Below, in pieces: positions 9,964 through 20,543 of a stretch of DNA of 30,442 nt. The translations under genes were made by a program, and so were the position numbers. Location: the NCBI GenBank assembly GCA_021441665.1, contig JAGYYN010000756.1, positions 1 to 30,442 on the forward strand, in the 5' to 3' direction. Under the pieces are notes generated by a model. It was not told where the DNA came from and searched no databases. It worked only from the letters and a program-made list of their open reading frames with translations. The number at the start of each line of letters is the position of its first letter. Position 1 is the first letter of the stretch. The DNA is from Euplotes cf. woodruffi 2 WChen-2021 (lineage: Eukaryota; Ciliophora; Spirotrichea; Euplotida; Euplotidae).

Positions 9964-12900
9964 ATGGCGACCTACATTACAAAGAGGTTAATGAAAGCAG
10001 GTAACGACTACTTTACTAAACAATTTATTTAAAAACTCACTAATAAGGATCAAATTCTAATACCAACAGCATATCGAATAGTTTCCATATTCTTAGATAG
10101 AACTTAAATACTGTCTGATTACCAATCAGTTTAACTGCAATAAAATTTAGCTGGCTCTAATAAATTACGGTCAGCGAGTGCAGCTATAAATAAACCTATA
10201 TCTGTGTTTATTTTTAACACCCACAAGTCTTATAAGTTTCGGATCAATAAAAATTCAAAATCCAACAGTTCGAATTCTTATCGAAATAACTGCTTTAGAT
10301 CCAAATAATTCACATCAAAAGACGGACTCGCAGAGGTTCAAGGCATCCAGCAAGAAGTTAAAGTCTTTAAGAGAGGAATGGATCATTAAAGGTAGCTAAA
10401 TACACCACTCACTCGCTATTTGTTATTTTAAATGTTCCACTTTACCGATGCTCAAATAAAACTGAGCTTTGTTTGAATTAAAAATCAAACATGCTGACAG
10501 TGCCGTAGATAAGCCGAAGTAATATGAAGTTGAATTACCCAAAAGTCAGCAAGATCAAGACTAAAGTTGAATTGGTCAATAATGACTGCTCTCAAAATGA
10601 AGAAAAAGCTGCAATAAAGCAAGGAGTCAATATTGTCTACTCTTCACGGTCGATCGATGCGCTGAAAAGGAGAAAGTCGCTTGAAGAAAGTAAATATATA
10701 CAGATAACTTTTGATAATCACAATGCACTTGATAGTCAAATATTTTATAGATCAAGAGAAAGCAGGCAAGAAGAAAGAAGTCAAATTAAAGTCCAACTAC
10801 AGCACGAATCAGGTGGTCTCAAGTCGCGTCAAGACAACGGTTCCGATATTTACAAAGCCAAAGGAAGACAACAGGAGGTAATAGTTACTTTTAAACTTGA
10901 AGGTCGCATAAGTTCAGGCTTGACAGGAAGATCGATAATTTGTCGTTAATTCAAACTGACACCAGTAATACAATTGTGTGTCCGAGGTCCCACAGCGAAG
11001 AAAATGAAACCAATGAGATCCCGCAATACGACGGTACTTATTTCTTGTCATTATGTGTAGAGAACCTTACAGGATTTATCAAGCTGCCGAGGAGAAAGTC
11101 AACCAAAAGCATGAAGCACTGCGGAGTCTCAAAAGAAAGAGGCAACAGCATGGTTAAGGTCACCAAAATCGAGGTACTTTTGATTTATAGCGTAAATGAA
11201 CAAGTGATCAAATATTTTATAGCATAGCTATATTTAACTGCGATTTCTTATATTGAATTAGAACAAGTACCAAGCATGATTTCGAGCTCATAAACAAATC
11301 AACTTACTTGATAATGACTCATCGAGTGACGATGACGATTTATTCAAAAAGACTGTTTATCGAGCGAAGAAAGACTCTGTTAAAAAGAAATAAACTGAAA
11401 GATTACAAAATTCAAAGTAAACCGTCAAAAGAGTGCTGAAAGTTTGTCATTCTGACTAAAATAGACTTAAGCGACAATAATACCCCGACAGATCGAAGTA
11501 AGTAACGAGATTTGAACAATAAACAAGCCAATCGCTGTTAATTTACTTATCAATACTTTATTTTAGAAGAGATTTCTGCGAGCAGGAAAGTATCATATCC
11601 AGTATCAAAACCTTTCGGATCAACTCAGCTAAAGATAGCCACAGCAAGGAGCGGGAATCAGACAAGCACAGTTACGAATTCGAGCTCACAAGAAAGAACA
11701 ATCAGCAAGGTCCAAAGATGATTTAGCGAGAGGAAAGACCCGCCTCAAAAAGACCGGTTTGATGCAGATCGATTCAAATCAGCAAGTGGAAACCGCAGTG
11801 GCCTCAATGCGATGAAGACTTCATCAGGACATAGACTTGTTGAGCTTCTTGAAAACGATAAGCAAAAGTAGCTAAAGTTTTTAACTTCAATATAAAAGCG
11901 TCATTAGAACTAGCAGAGCTTAACAATCTTGTAAATATAGCAAACCGAAATACATAAAGAACGACAGTTCGGGCAAACACATTCGGAGATATAAGTCAAT
12001 TACTGAGAACTTTAAAACTGAGTCAAATCTAGAATCAAAAATTGAAAAAGCTATTGGAATCACTTATGACTTGAAAGTCTCTAAAGAAAAAGAATTTTGA
12101 ATCAGCAATTTTAAATAAATATCCGGCTTATATCGGATATTATTTTAGGAAAGCTTACTCGCAAGCTTACGAAAGCTTGAGATGTAGCGTGAACGCGAGT
12201 TTAAACGATCCTTTTGATGCGAATAAAATGATAATCGAGGATTCGACTCGGAATTTCTCGCTTCATAATGCTGAATTAAGAAGTTCAGCTTCTAAGATAG
12301 ATATGGAAAACCACCATTCTATTGAAAACGCAATTTACTCAAAGCTCCCAGTCTACCAGCTGAACATCAACGACTTAGATTTTGAGAACAGGGAGGAGCA
12401 GGCGGATATGCCAGTCCAGTCTCAAGAAATCGTGAGAAGGAACGAAGAACATGTCGTCATGACTCTGCAGTCTCTCGAGTAAAGCCCCTTTGCATAATTA
12501 ATACAGATACGTCTCACATTTGAAAATCCCGGAAAGCTGCTGTTATTTGACAGGAAAGGAAGCATTCTTCAAGACTGACCACAGAAGGTTGCTAATTCTC
12601 GATATGGACGAGACGATCATTCACACTCTTTATAAAAGGAACAAAAACAACTATGGTTGTAGCGAGGCGGACCAGAACTACGACGCTCAGGTGCCTGTTA
12701 TCAATCCAGATGGATCAACGAGATACCTGTATATCAACATTCGACCATACGTGAAGGAAGTGCTAATGGAGCTGAAATAAGCTCTACAGAATTGTCATTT
12801 TCACAGCATCACAAAAGCAATACGCAGATGCTATTTTAGACTACCTCGACCCAACCTCGCAGATTTTTGAAGGAAGGTATTATCGAAACCACTGCTACAC

Positions 12901-13375
12901 AACTCCTGAAAGAGTGCATATTAAAGATATCCGACTGTTCATAACTCCTTCGAGCAAATTTAGAACTTGGAAGTTAGAAGAAATGGTGATCGTTGACAAC
13001 GCAGCGCATTCTTTTGGGTTTCAAATAGACAACGGAGTTCCGATGCTCCCGTTTTACTATGATAAAAACGACAGAGAAATGATCTACTTGTTTTCTTATT
13101 TGAAGACACTATACAAAGCGGAAGGTGAACACAAAACTTTACTTTTTTTATCTTTAAATGCTTTGTGTCGTAAATATGAACTTTGATATGCAATTCAAAT
13201 AATATCTTAGTTTGGTCTAAACTGCAATATAGACGTGAGAACCTGAATAAAGCAGACCTTCAACCTCAAAAAGCTTAAACAGCACGAGATTAGTGAACAG
13301 ATTGAAGGCGCCACAAGCTATGATGTACACGACTTGACTGACGAAGACGTGCAGGAGTTCGACGACTCATGCTAA
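9964..13375 (+). CDS. SCP/FCP1-type HAD phosphatase with a long disordered N-terminus (about 903 residues)
   Basis: Predicted nuclear Ser/Thr phosphatase of the small CTD phosphatase type, which act on RNA polymerase II CTD or other phosphoproteins. The catalytic domain fills about residues 680-880: motif I DMDET (Asp 683 and Asp 685), motif II FTAS, and VDNAAHSF near residue 814. The first 650 residues are Lys/Ser/Asn-rich. Ten exons: 9964-10000, 10151-10391, 10509-10877, 10913-11033, 11061-11173, 11262-11497, 11567-11867, 11941-12478, 12507-13124, 13233-13375. Shifts of +1 occur at AAA-TAA with TAA at 10306, 11391, 12116 and 12778, and at AAG-TAA with TAA at 10520 (the last may be an intron). 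With five one-base skips the length is exactly 904 codons. The 12778 shift falls inside the HAD fold, so it is needed for activity. The 27-nt intron at 11034 is open if retained and is uncertain. Stop TGC-TAA. N-terminal exons are less sure than the C-terminal ones. Confidence 0.88.
12775..12780 (+). other. +1 frameshift site AAA-TAA inside a phosphatase domain
   Basis: Upstream the frame encodes IRPYVKEVLMELK; after skipping T12778 the next frame encodes KLYRIVIFTASQKQYADAIL, the classic second half of an FCP1/SCP catalytic domain. Both halves belong to one fold, so the shift is directly supported by protein homology. Confidence 0.93.
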
Positions 13376-13830
13376 GCTCACCTTTATAGATAAAAACAAC
13401 TGATATGATTTGTATCTCTATATTAATGCCAAACTTCAATTTATATTGCTCCTTATAATGCTCGAGCTGACAATTATAAAGGTCTTAATTATTTTTTATT
13501 TTAAAGCGTAAGACAAATAAAGTTAAGCTTGATTGAGATTTTTTATTTGATAAAACAAAAAATAATCAAACTTATATTCAACTTTAGCTTAATGATAGTA
13601 TGTCACTTAGAAAAATACAAATTAATATTTGTTTATATTTTATAACAATGCTTCATTAGATTAAATGGATTTAGAAAGCTAACATTTGAGGTTTAATAAT
13701 TTAAATTTTATTCAATCTCTAATCAACCATTTTTACTATCTAAATCTCAGTCGTGAATATTAAAGCAGCGAGTGTTATTTGCATCAACAGTTTAGTGCAA
13801 CTGAAGCGATATTAAAAATATTCTTGAATT
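13376..13830. other. Spacer between convergent genes
   Basis: 455 AT-rich bases between the 3' ends of the phosphatase gene and the minus-strand gene that follows. It should hold both 3' UTRs and poly(A) signals. I see nothing else I can support. Confidence 0.45.
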
Positions 13831-16800
13831 CTATACATCTTCATTTTTCAAGTAAATTTTTACTTGAGATGGCTTGTTCGTTGCATTTTTGCTAAATTTG
13901 CCAGACAGTCTGTCTGACTTCATCTTATCCGTGCTCTCAACATTATGTTTGATTGACTTGACAGCTTTGTAGCTGGGGAATGGGTTATTTCGAGACGTCT
14001 GTCACTTCGGTCTATTATTCAGCTCGCTTCGAGAGCTCTTGCTATTGTGAAGACTCGACTTCTCAACAGAAATAGAAGGCGTCTTTCCATTTGGTTTATT
14101 CAAGCCTGGGTTATGCCCGTACTTGTTCTGTATTACTTCAAGAGCATTCTCCGACTTATTCGTGATCAGCCGCTTTGTTAACTCTGATTTTGGATACAAA
14201 AACTTATGTTTAGAATGCTCAACTTCACCTTTATGAGATACCAACCGACTGCTATGGTCTTTATCGATAATATTTTGAGTTGACTCGCTGTTTTCATTAA
14301 GTTTGAATTCAATCAGTCTTCTTGAATCTCGTGAGCTCTTTACAACATTGTACGTTTGTCGTTTCGGATCACAATTTTTGTCTTCTTGCAGCCTCTCGTA
14401 AATTGGGTATTTGATGTTTAGCTCCATTTTACTATGAATCGTTTCTTGAACCGGCTGGTTCGCAATATGAGTTGTCGAAAACGAAGGCTTTAAGGCATTT
14501 ATAGCTGCTTTAGAATTCCTCTTATTTTTATCATACTCCATATTGTTTGAATACAGAGCTTTTGTAGTCCTTGTCGGAATTGCAGCACTCTTTTTATTTC
14601 TGATGCTTTGTATTGCCAATATCATCATTTCTTCTAGAATTAGATTTAGAAAGTGAAGACGGGCAGTTTAGCGACGCTTTGCTTGAGCTTGAACTCGATT
14701 CCTTTCCTGCAATTTCTCCTTTTCTCATTTTTCCTCTAATTTGCTTTGTGTCAACTCTTTTGACCCGCTGGTCTTGCGTTGATGATTGGTATTCGGTTTC
14801 AATTCTCACGTTTTTCTTGGTTTGTCTGTCGGTATTTGCACCTATTGAAGACTGCTTTAGAGTTCTTGCTGAGAGAACGCCGGAGGTCTTGAATCCAGAC
14901 TCCAGCTCCAAATTCGTCGGCGTGTGAATATTCTGACCGACTCCACTTCTCACTAAGTATGCTGGTCGATCATTGTATTTCTTAGTCTCTGGTTTATTTA
15001 AAAACTTAGAGTTTTGAGACTTTAAATTCAAAGATTTTCTTGAGTCCGCATTTGTCTCAGAATTATTCTCCGTATTTTGATTTGCTCGAGATAGCTTTGA
15101 GGCACTTTTACTTCATGCGATTGACTTCGATTCGATATTTGCTGTTCCGATCGCTCCGACGCTTGCCTTTTTCCTCGAATGGTTAGTCATTCGTTTATTT
15201 GTAAGATAAGCAGTGTAGCCTTTAGATAGTTTAGCTGAAGGGTCTTCCTGGATGCACTGAGGGTTCTTGCTTACTATATTACTGCCTTTCCGATTGATAA
15301 TACCTCCAGCCCAAGTTTCTATTCTCTGATGTCCTTTAAGTTTGCCTTCTTTAATGAAAGTTTTATAGTTGTCATACTTCGCCTTTTCAGAATTGAGGCT
15401 TGCAATATTGCTCACGCTCTGCGTCTCATAAGTATTTTGCTTGGTCTTTAAAATTTTGAAGTTATTTGGATGGAGACACTTTTTCATTGCGCTTCTTCGG
15501 TTCGATCATCCTAGTTGACTTGCTTTGCTTCAGTGGCTTCGCAGGCGAATCTTTTGACGTTCAATTAGAGACTATCTCGTACTTTTGAGTATTAAGCAAG
15601 GTTCTCTCTTTTGAACTATAATTGTCCTTATTGCTTGTTGGCCTTTGATACTCTTTCCTTTTAAATCATTTGTCGAACTGGCTCCTAGGTATCTCACCAC
15701 CGTCTGACTTTGTACTTTTTGTGCTTGGATTCAACTTGTAATTTGTCGGTTGCTTATTTGGTTGAATCTTCGCAGGATTATTTCTTTCAATGTCATTTGA
15801 AGTTATTTTTAGAGTGTAGTCAACTCTTTTTACTTTTCTTCGTTTTGAACTTTGCTTTATGTCTGACTCAATCTGGCTAGTTTCTGCGGAAATACAGTTT
15901 TCAATGCTGTTATTTGTCAAAATCTCGCTATCCTTTTCGAGGAACCTCTCGATTAGTTCGTCGAGCGGAACTTCGCTTAATTGGTTTTTAATACCACTTT
16001 GGTTTCAGATTTCATTCATTTGCTCTTGTTTTGAGGCCGACCCCTGCTTGTAAATCTGAGAGTGCTGCGAAATCGAAGAAGACTGCATTTTATGCTCTTC
16101 AAACTGGCTAAGTTTACTTCCATTTAGCGTACTTGAATTATTCATATTGCTAGTTGATACTTTATTAATGCTCTCGATAAACTTCGTGTTGAATATCTTA
16201 TCGACCGATTCTGAAGAATCAAGAAGGTCTGAGAACCCTCCAAAATTTTTATTTCTTTTCATTGTGCACCTTTAGTCGTTTCTCCTGTTCATTCTTAAAT
16301 TTTTGTTTTTCGTCGATCATGCGTTGTTTCCTTTCGATATTTTTAAACATGTATTTGCTTTCCGGAAGGACGACATAATTGGGGAATACTTTTGAATATT
16401 TATCGTAAAACTCGTATATTTTAACCAATCTTGGCTTGGTCTCAAAATTGGCGTAACTTCGCTTCAAAAACTCGCTGATGTCGTCTAAAATTAGGTAGTC
16501 TTTGAAGACAGACACGATGTGTGTGTTTTCGTTATAAATAATGTCGTTTACGATTTTAACGTTATAAAAGTCTTTGCTTGTCATATACTTTTTGCTCAAA
16601 TTCCTATTGATTTGGTTTTGCAGCAAGTCTTCCTTATTTTATTATCCGTTGCTTGAGTCAGTAAGTTCATTCTTTCTCAGACTGGTTCAAGTGTGAGATC
16701 AGCTTGCGAGATTTGTTTATCACGTAGGTCTTTAGCACTCAGACTGGAGAGCGAGTGATCGACTCAGACGACTCTATGCTCCTTACATTAGTGATTGCTT

Positions 16801-17521
16801 TTGTTATTGTATTCGTTGAACTGCCAGGATTTATTAACTGTCTGTATGACGTCCCTGCTTCATTTCTGACAAGGTCGTGTTCTTCTCGGCAAGCTGTCCT
16901 TGACGAGGCTGGAATTGAGATTCCTCCATTTTTATTGTACTCCTCGTCGACTTCATTTGCAACATCGCTAGCGTCTACATCTCTTAGTAAAAGTTCGTTA
17001 TTATCGCTATCATTTGAATGGTCGCTTCGCTGGTCGTTTTCTAAAAAGGGTGAATTAATATCGTTGTCAAGGAAGTTGTCGTAAATCTCGTCAAGGTTTC
17101 CTTGAGAGCTGGAAGCCTCTGCAATATTGTATTTGGACTGTATATAGTTATTTCTTTCGATTTCAAACTTCATCTCTTCAAAAGCCCGATCGTAATTAAT
17201 TTTATCTTCGCTTCTGTCATGTTCAGGGTGAGCTTTGCTACTGATTTTGATATGTTCTGGTGAAGAGTTATTTGAGTTCTTTAGCAATAAGAAGGCATTG
17301 AGCCCAATCTCGTCGATCATTTTAATATCTGCAGCATTATCATTTGGTCCTAAACGGACATTATAATAATCATCGTAGGCATTGTCTTCTATCTGCTTAG
17401 ATTTGTGGTTTCCAAACATTGGGTTGTTTTGGATGTAGTCCTGCCTATTCTGCTTCCTCAATTTTCCTTGCAAATAAGTATTGCTGCTGAAGGCATATTC
17501 GTCAACAGGTTGATTACTCAT
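13831..17521 (-). CDS. 1228-residue disordered protein with one conserved ciliate-type domain, four frameshifts, no intron
   Basis: Runs from ATG 17521-17519 to GTA-TAG at 13833-13831 as one exon. Four AAA-TAA sites shift the frame (TAA at 16634-16636, 16249-16251, 15462-15464, 14594-14596); with four skipped bases the length is exactly 1229 codons. In-frame TGA read as Cys occurs for example at 16739-16741 and 16002-16004. Residues 1-270 are acidic and Asn/Ser-rich. Residues about 295-425 are the only compact-looking part, with VFKDYLILDDISEFLKR, YEFYDKYSKVFPNYVVLPES and KYMFKNIERKQ. That pattern looks like a segment I recall from uncharacterised proteins of other ciliates, but this is from memory and no function is known to me. 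The remaining 800 residues are Ser/Lys/Asn-rich and probably disordered. Functions such as cytoskeletal scaffold are possible but unsupported. Confidence 0.85.
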
Positions 17522-17578
17522 TTAAATACAGCGAAGGTCAGGAGTCAGGGTCATTGAGTGAATAATAAAAATATTTGT

Positions 17579-18010
17579 CTAAAACACAAAATTAAGCAGC
17601 ATTGCAAGTAATATATCTTTATCTGTAAACCCGCAATCGGTGTATTTGTAATAATCGGTTACTTTTGGTGTGAGTTGTATTATATTGATTCTATGCTGAA
17701 ATTGCATTAACAATGCAGTTTCAATGCTGTGTTTACAACCCCACCACCTGCGTTGAATATACCCAATCGCAAGCATTTGATTCTTATATTGAAATACAGC
17801 GGTTTGGTAAAAAAAAATCGCTTGAATTGAATCTATTGTGAATGCAAATCGCATAGAATCAATAGTCAAATAAGCAGTGATAGGAGAATATGTTAGGATG
17901 CTAGTGCAAATAAATGAGGGTGGGATCTTTGTGACTTTGGACAGACTCACACTTATAAGGCAGCAGTTGGGTTGTGGTTGGAGAAGGATACAGGATACAG
18001 GAAATAGCAA
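17579..18010 (-). CDS. Orphan 143-codon open frame, possibly a mobile-element remnant or small gene
   Basis: An open frame on the minus strand with no TAA, TAG or TGA until TAG at 17579-17581. It starts from TTG in the reading given, with internal ATG codons at 17856, 17783 and 17702. The translation is mixed hydrophobic and aromatic (for example QRRWWGCKHSIETALLMQF) and quite unlike the Lys/Ser-rich neighbours. I recognise no domain. A chance frame of this length is unlikely in AT-rich DNA but not impossible, and a partly overlapping plus-strand frame (17877-18062) shows the region is generally stop-poor. Treat it as a hypothesis. Confidence 0.25.
   Translation of the reverse strand: MLFPVSCILLQPQPNCCLISVSLSKVTKIPPSFICTSILTYSPITAYLTIDSMRFAFTIDSIQAIFFYQTAVFQYKNQMLAIGYIQRRWWGCKHSIETALLMQFQHRINIIQLTPKVTDYYKYTDCGFTDKDILLAMLLNFVF
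17697..17723. repeat. Imperfect inverted repeat, 12-base arms, 3-base loop
   Basis: Left arm TGAAATTGCATT, loop AAC, right arm AATGCAGTTTCA; 11 of 12 arm positions pair. It sits inside the orphan open frame in an intergenic region. Role unknown. Confidence 0.6.
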
Positions 18011-18172
18011 GAGTATTTGTTACAGGATTTTTTTTATTTGGAGAGAGAAGATGGGTTGTTGAAAAAGACAAGGCATGGAGAGAAAATAAACAGCGTAAAA
18101 ATTTTAAATTTTTAGGCATGAGGCTTTTTTTCCCACTCAATAAAATTTTAATGATAAATATAAAATTTGAAT

Positions 18173-19678
18173 ATGGAGGACGAAAATAGTAATGGTGTGT
18201 TGATGGAATAATTTTTAGGTGAAGAAAACGAAAATGAAGAGTCTGAAGGAGTTGACTTAGATAATGTAAATGTTTATTTTATATAATTTCTTTAAAATTT
18301 CATTTGCAATTATTATATTTTGAAAATATTATAAGTATTACAATTCAAATAATTCTGTTTTGATTATTTTTTATAAAGCAAAGCTATCAAATTTTATCAT
18401 TTAAACTATACGAGCTTCAAATCATTATAAAGTTAATGTAATGTAATTTCATTTTATTTATATTAGTTTTAGTTTTGCCTTATAAGTCAGTTCATTTACA
18501 CATTTTCATTTCCAGTTTCTCTCAGTTACAGACTCAAATAATCTTCTAAATTCCTTAAATCTAGGTTTTCCGGTTCCACACTGTCAACGCAGTCGAGTTG
18601 ATTAAGAACTTTCTAAGCAGCCCAAAGGATTCGGTTGCAAAGCTGCACGAAGTGCTCGTTCAGATTGACGAAATCGTGCGGACTCAAGAAGAGTCAGACT
18701 CCTCGACCTACGAGGAGTGGAGGAACCACTACTCGATGTAAGTGAAAAGTCTGACTTCTAGATACACGATGCTGTTCTACTCGCAGCTGATCTTCGAGAT
18801 TATCAAGCTGGAGATCCAGGATGTGAAGCTAATCGCGATGGTATTTTTCTCGCTGAATGCGTAGGTCTTACTGTACTCAACTCCCTTTTGGAGCAAGATC
18901 AACCTCAACAATATGAACTTGGGAGAACTCATCAAGCAAGACGATCTTGGAGCAGCTTCCGTGCGCTGAGTTAATAATATTTAGGTTTCAAATAAACGCA
19001 AAAACTGGCTTTTTAAAGCGACTTTTAACGGTATCAAAATGGTGTAATTTTACAGGCAGAAGCGAAGGAAGAGAACCTTTTACTCCGCTTGAGAGGTGAA
19101 TAAGCTTCAATCGAGAAGACGTCGCACTTGAAATGATTGAAATTGCTAAACAACAAAATCAAGAGGTAAGTACAGGTTATGCATTTTTAGTTACGACTGC
19201 TTGACTGAACAGCCTCTGAGAAATCCTTTGATAAGATTATTTACAGATTAAGAAAAGAAAGTTCAAAAACGCTGTAATTAATCTTAACTAAATTATATCT
19301 TAAATTAAGCAGTTTATTCAGCTGACCCTTCTCAGTATAGCTGTTTTTTATTTAATTTATGCTTTTGTACGAGCGATAATTTCGAATTTATTATTTTGCT
19401 AATACTATAAATACACAGATGACTAAACTTGTCATAAAATTTACATAATTTGTACAACTAAATATTTAAATCATTCCTTTGGCATAAACTACTATGACTA
19501 AAGCGAGTAATTAAAAATCCCTTAGCTACATGGAGATCGTTGAGCTTCTGAAGCACATGCATTCAAAGGCAATCGTACAGAAAGAAATCATCTTAATATG
19601 CTGTACTGTCCCTCACCTAACCATCTAGTGTTGCAAAGTTACACCGAGCCGATTCCAGACAACGACGATGACAATTAG
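18173..19678 (+). CDS. Unknown, mostly helical acidic protein, about nine or ten exons
   Basis: ATG 18173 opens a short acidic leader (MEDENSEENENEESEG). Inferred exons: 18173-18188, 18219-18265, 18565-18737, 18762-18840, 18865-18960, 18985-19030, 19056-19165, 19247-19273, then 19526-19602 and 19629-19678, ending AAT-TAG at 19676-19678. Three introns in the middle are exactly 24 nt, among the shortest here. The translation has amphipathic helical segments (VNAVELIKNFLSS, MLFYSQLIFEIIKLEIQD, MEIVELLKHM) and an acidic tail (PIPDNDDDN), suggesting a helical-repeat or scaffold protein, but I do not recognise a family. The join from 19273 to 19526 does not keep phase as drawn, so a small exon is missing or a border is wrong. 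No AAA-TAR shift is needed. Confidence 0.65.
18266..18564 (+). other. 299-base AT-rich intron-like insertion
   Basis: Separates the acidic leader exon from the first helical exon (18565). It starts GTAAATG and ends AATCTAG and its removal keeps phase. It is ten times the usual intron size here. Explanations: an unusually long intron, an intron carrying a germline-limited insertion, or a separate gene start downstream with the leader being spurious. Confidence 0.5.
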
Positions 19679-20543
19679 CACACTTTAACTTGGACTATTG
19701 TAATTCTCAAAGTCCTGTTGCAGAACGGGGGCTTCAATATTTATTAATGAACAGCGTAATACTAAATCTGGGTATTGAGCTGTGCCATTATTTGTGCTGA
19801 AGTTAAATATAAATATTACTTAATAAAGCGCAATAAAATGGTAATAGGCTGGGTGCACAGACCTTGCATCAGTCAATACGTGTCTCAAACTACTGACAGC
19901 TGCATTACTGCCACAGTTGTGCTTTAAAGAATGATTAGTTAACAGTGCTTTTCAATTTAATATTAATAGTAAATCTTCCCTAATTTTAAACTGATTTATA
20001 TGTACTCGGTGATTTTTTAATAATAAAATTCGAAGATTTCGTAATTGTGTGCTAATTTATCAGAACGAGTTTTATTTACTGTTTTTATTGCTAAATTTTA
20101 GATGACATAAAATCATATTTTAATAAATGGGCTCAAGTCAACTCGGCTTTGAAATTTTTTACTGATAGAGTTAATTTTTATATATCTACAGATCTTGTCA
20201 AACTAAAAATACTGATTTTGGTTTAAAAGTATAATTTTAATGTAATTTCGAAGAATCTTAAAATACTATGTTATTATATTTTGAGCTTCTTCAAATTATC
20301 ATATTTTAATTACTGATTACTCAACAGTTAAAAATAGAATCGCAAATACTGAAGTTTTGAATAATAAAAAAATTAAACTTCCTGCTATATAAAATTCAAC
20401 TGTTAGCCAAAATAATGTGATGTTATTGAAGATGATTTTCAAGCTCTTTACTTTAGAATAACACTGATGAAAGTACAACAAAGCCAAGGAAGTCAAAAAT
20501 ATTTAAAACAGCAAAGAAGTTCAAGTATAACAGAGTAAAAACA
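19679..20543. other. Long spacer, first third less AT-rich
   Basis: 865 bases. Positions about 19680-19930 are richer in G and C than other spacers but have no open frame of note on either strand under the euplotid code; possibly a 3' UTR or a decayed sequence. From about 19930 it is plain AT-rich DNA with A/T runs. No tRNA-like cloverleaf or repeat recognised. Confidence 0.45.

Larger units (their letters stand above)
17522..18172. other. 650-base spacer with unusual composition and open frames
   Basis: Lies between the 5' ends of two divergent genes. The part from about 17880 to 18100 is purine-rich on the plus strand with a short tandem (GGATACA twice near 17986), unlike the plain AT-rich spacers elsewhere. 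It contains an inverted repeat (17697-17723), a TATTGAAATA word (17787-17796) and a long minus-strand open frame, listed separately. Confidence 0.5.

Noticed and set aside
12177-12482. A separate gene starting near 12177
   Set aside because: Its frame is reached from upstream by the AAA-TAA shift at 12113-12118 and leaves by a 28-nt intron into the phosphatase domain, so it is an internal segment.
4829-17796. Chromosome-breakage-like words (TATTGAAATA at 6784 and 17787, TATTGAATT at 4829 and 4849, reverse match near 9918)
   Set aside because: They do not occur in every spacer, also occur inside genes, and are expected by chance in AT-rich DNA; no paired TTGAA at a fixed distance was seen.
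17877-18189. Plus-strand frame that continues through an AAA-TAA near 18088
   Set aside because: Its upstream end is an AAA-TAA in the wrong register, it has no ATG start in good context, and it ends inside the next gene's first exon; probably chance in a stop-poor stretch.
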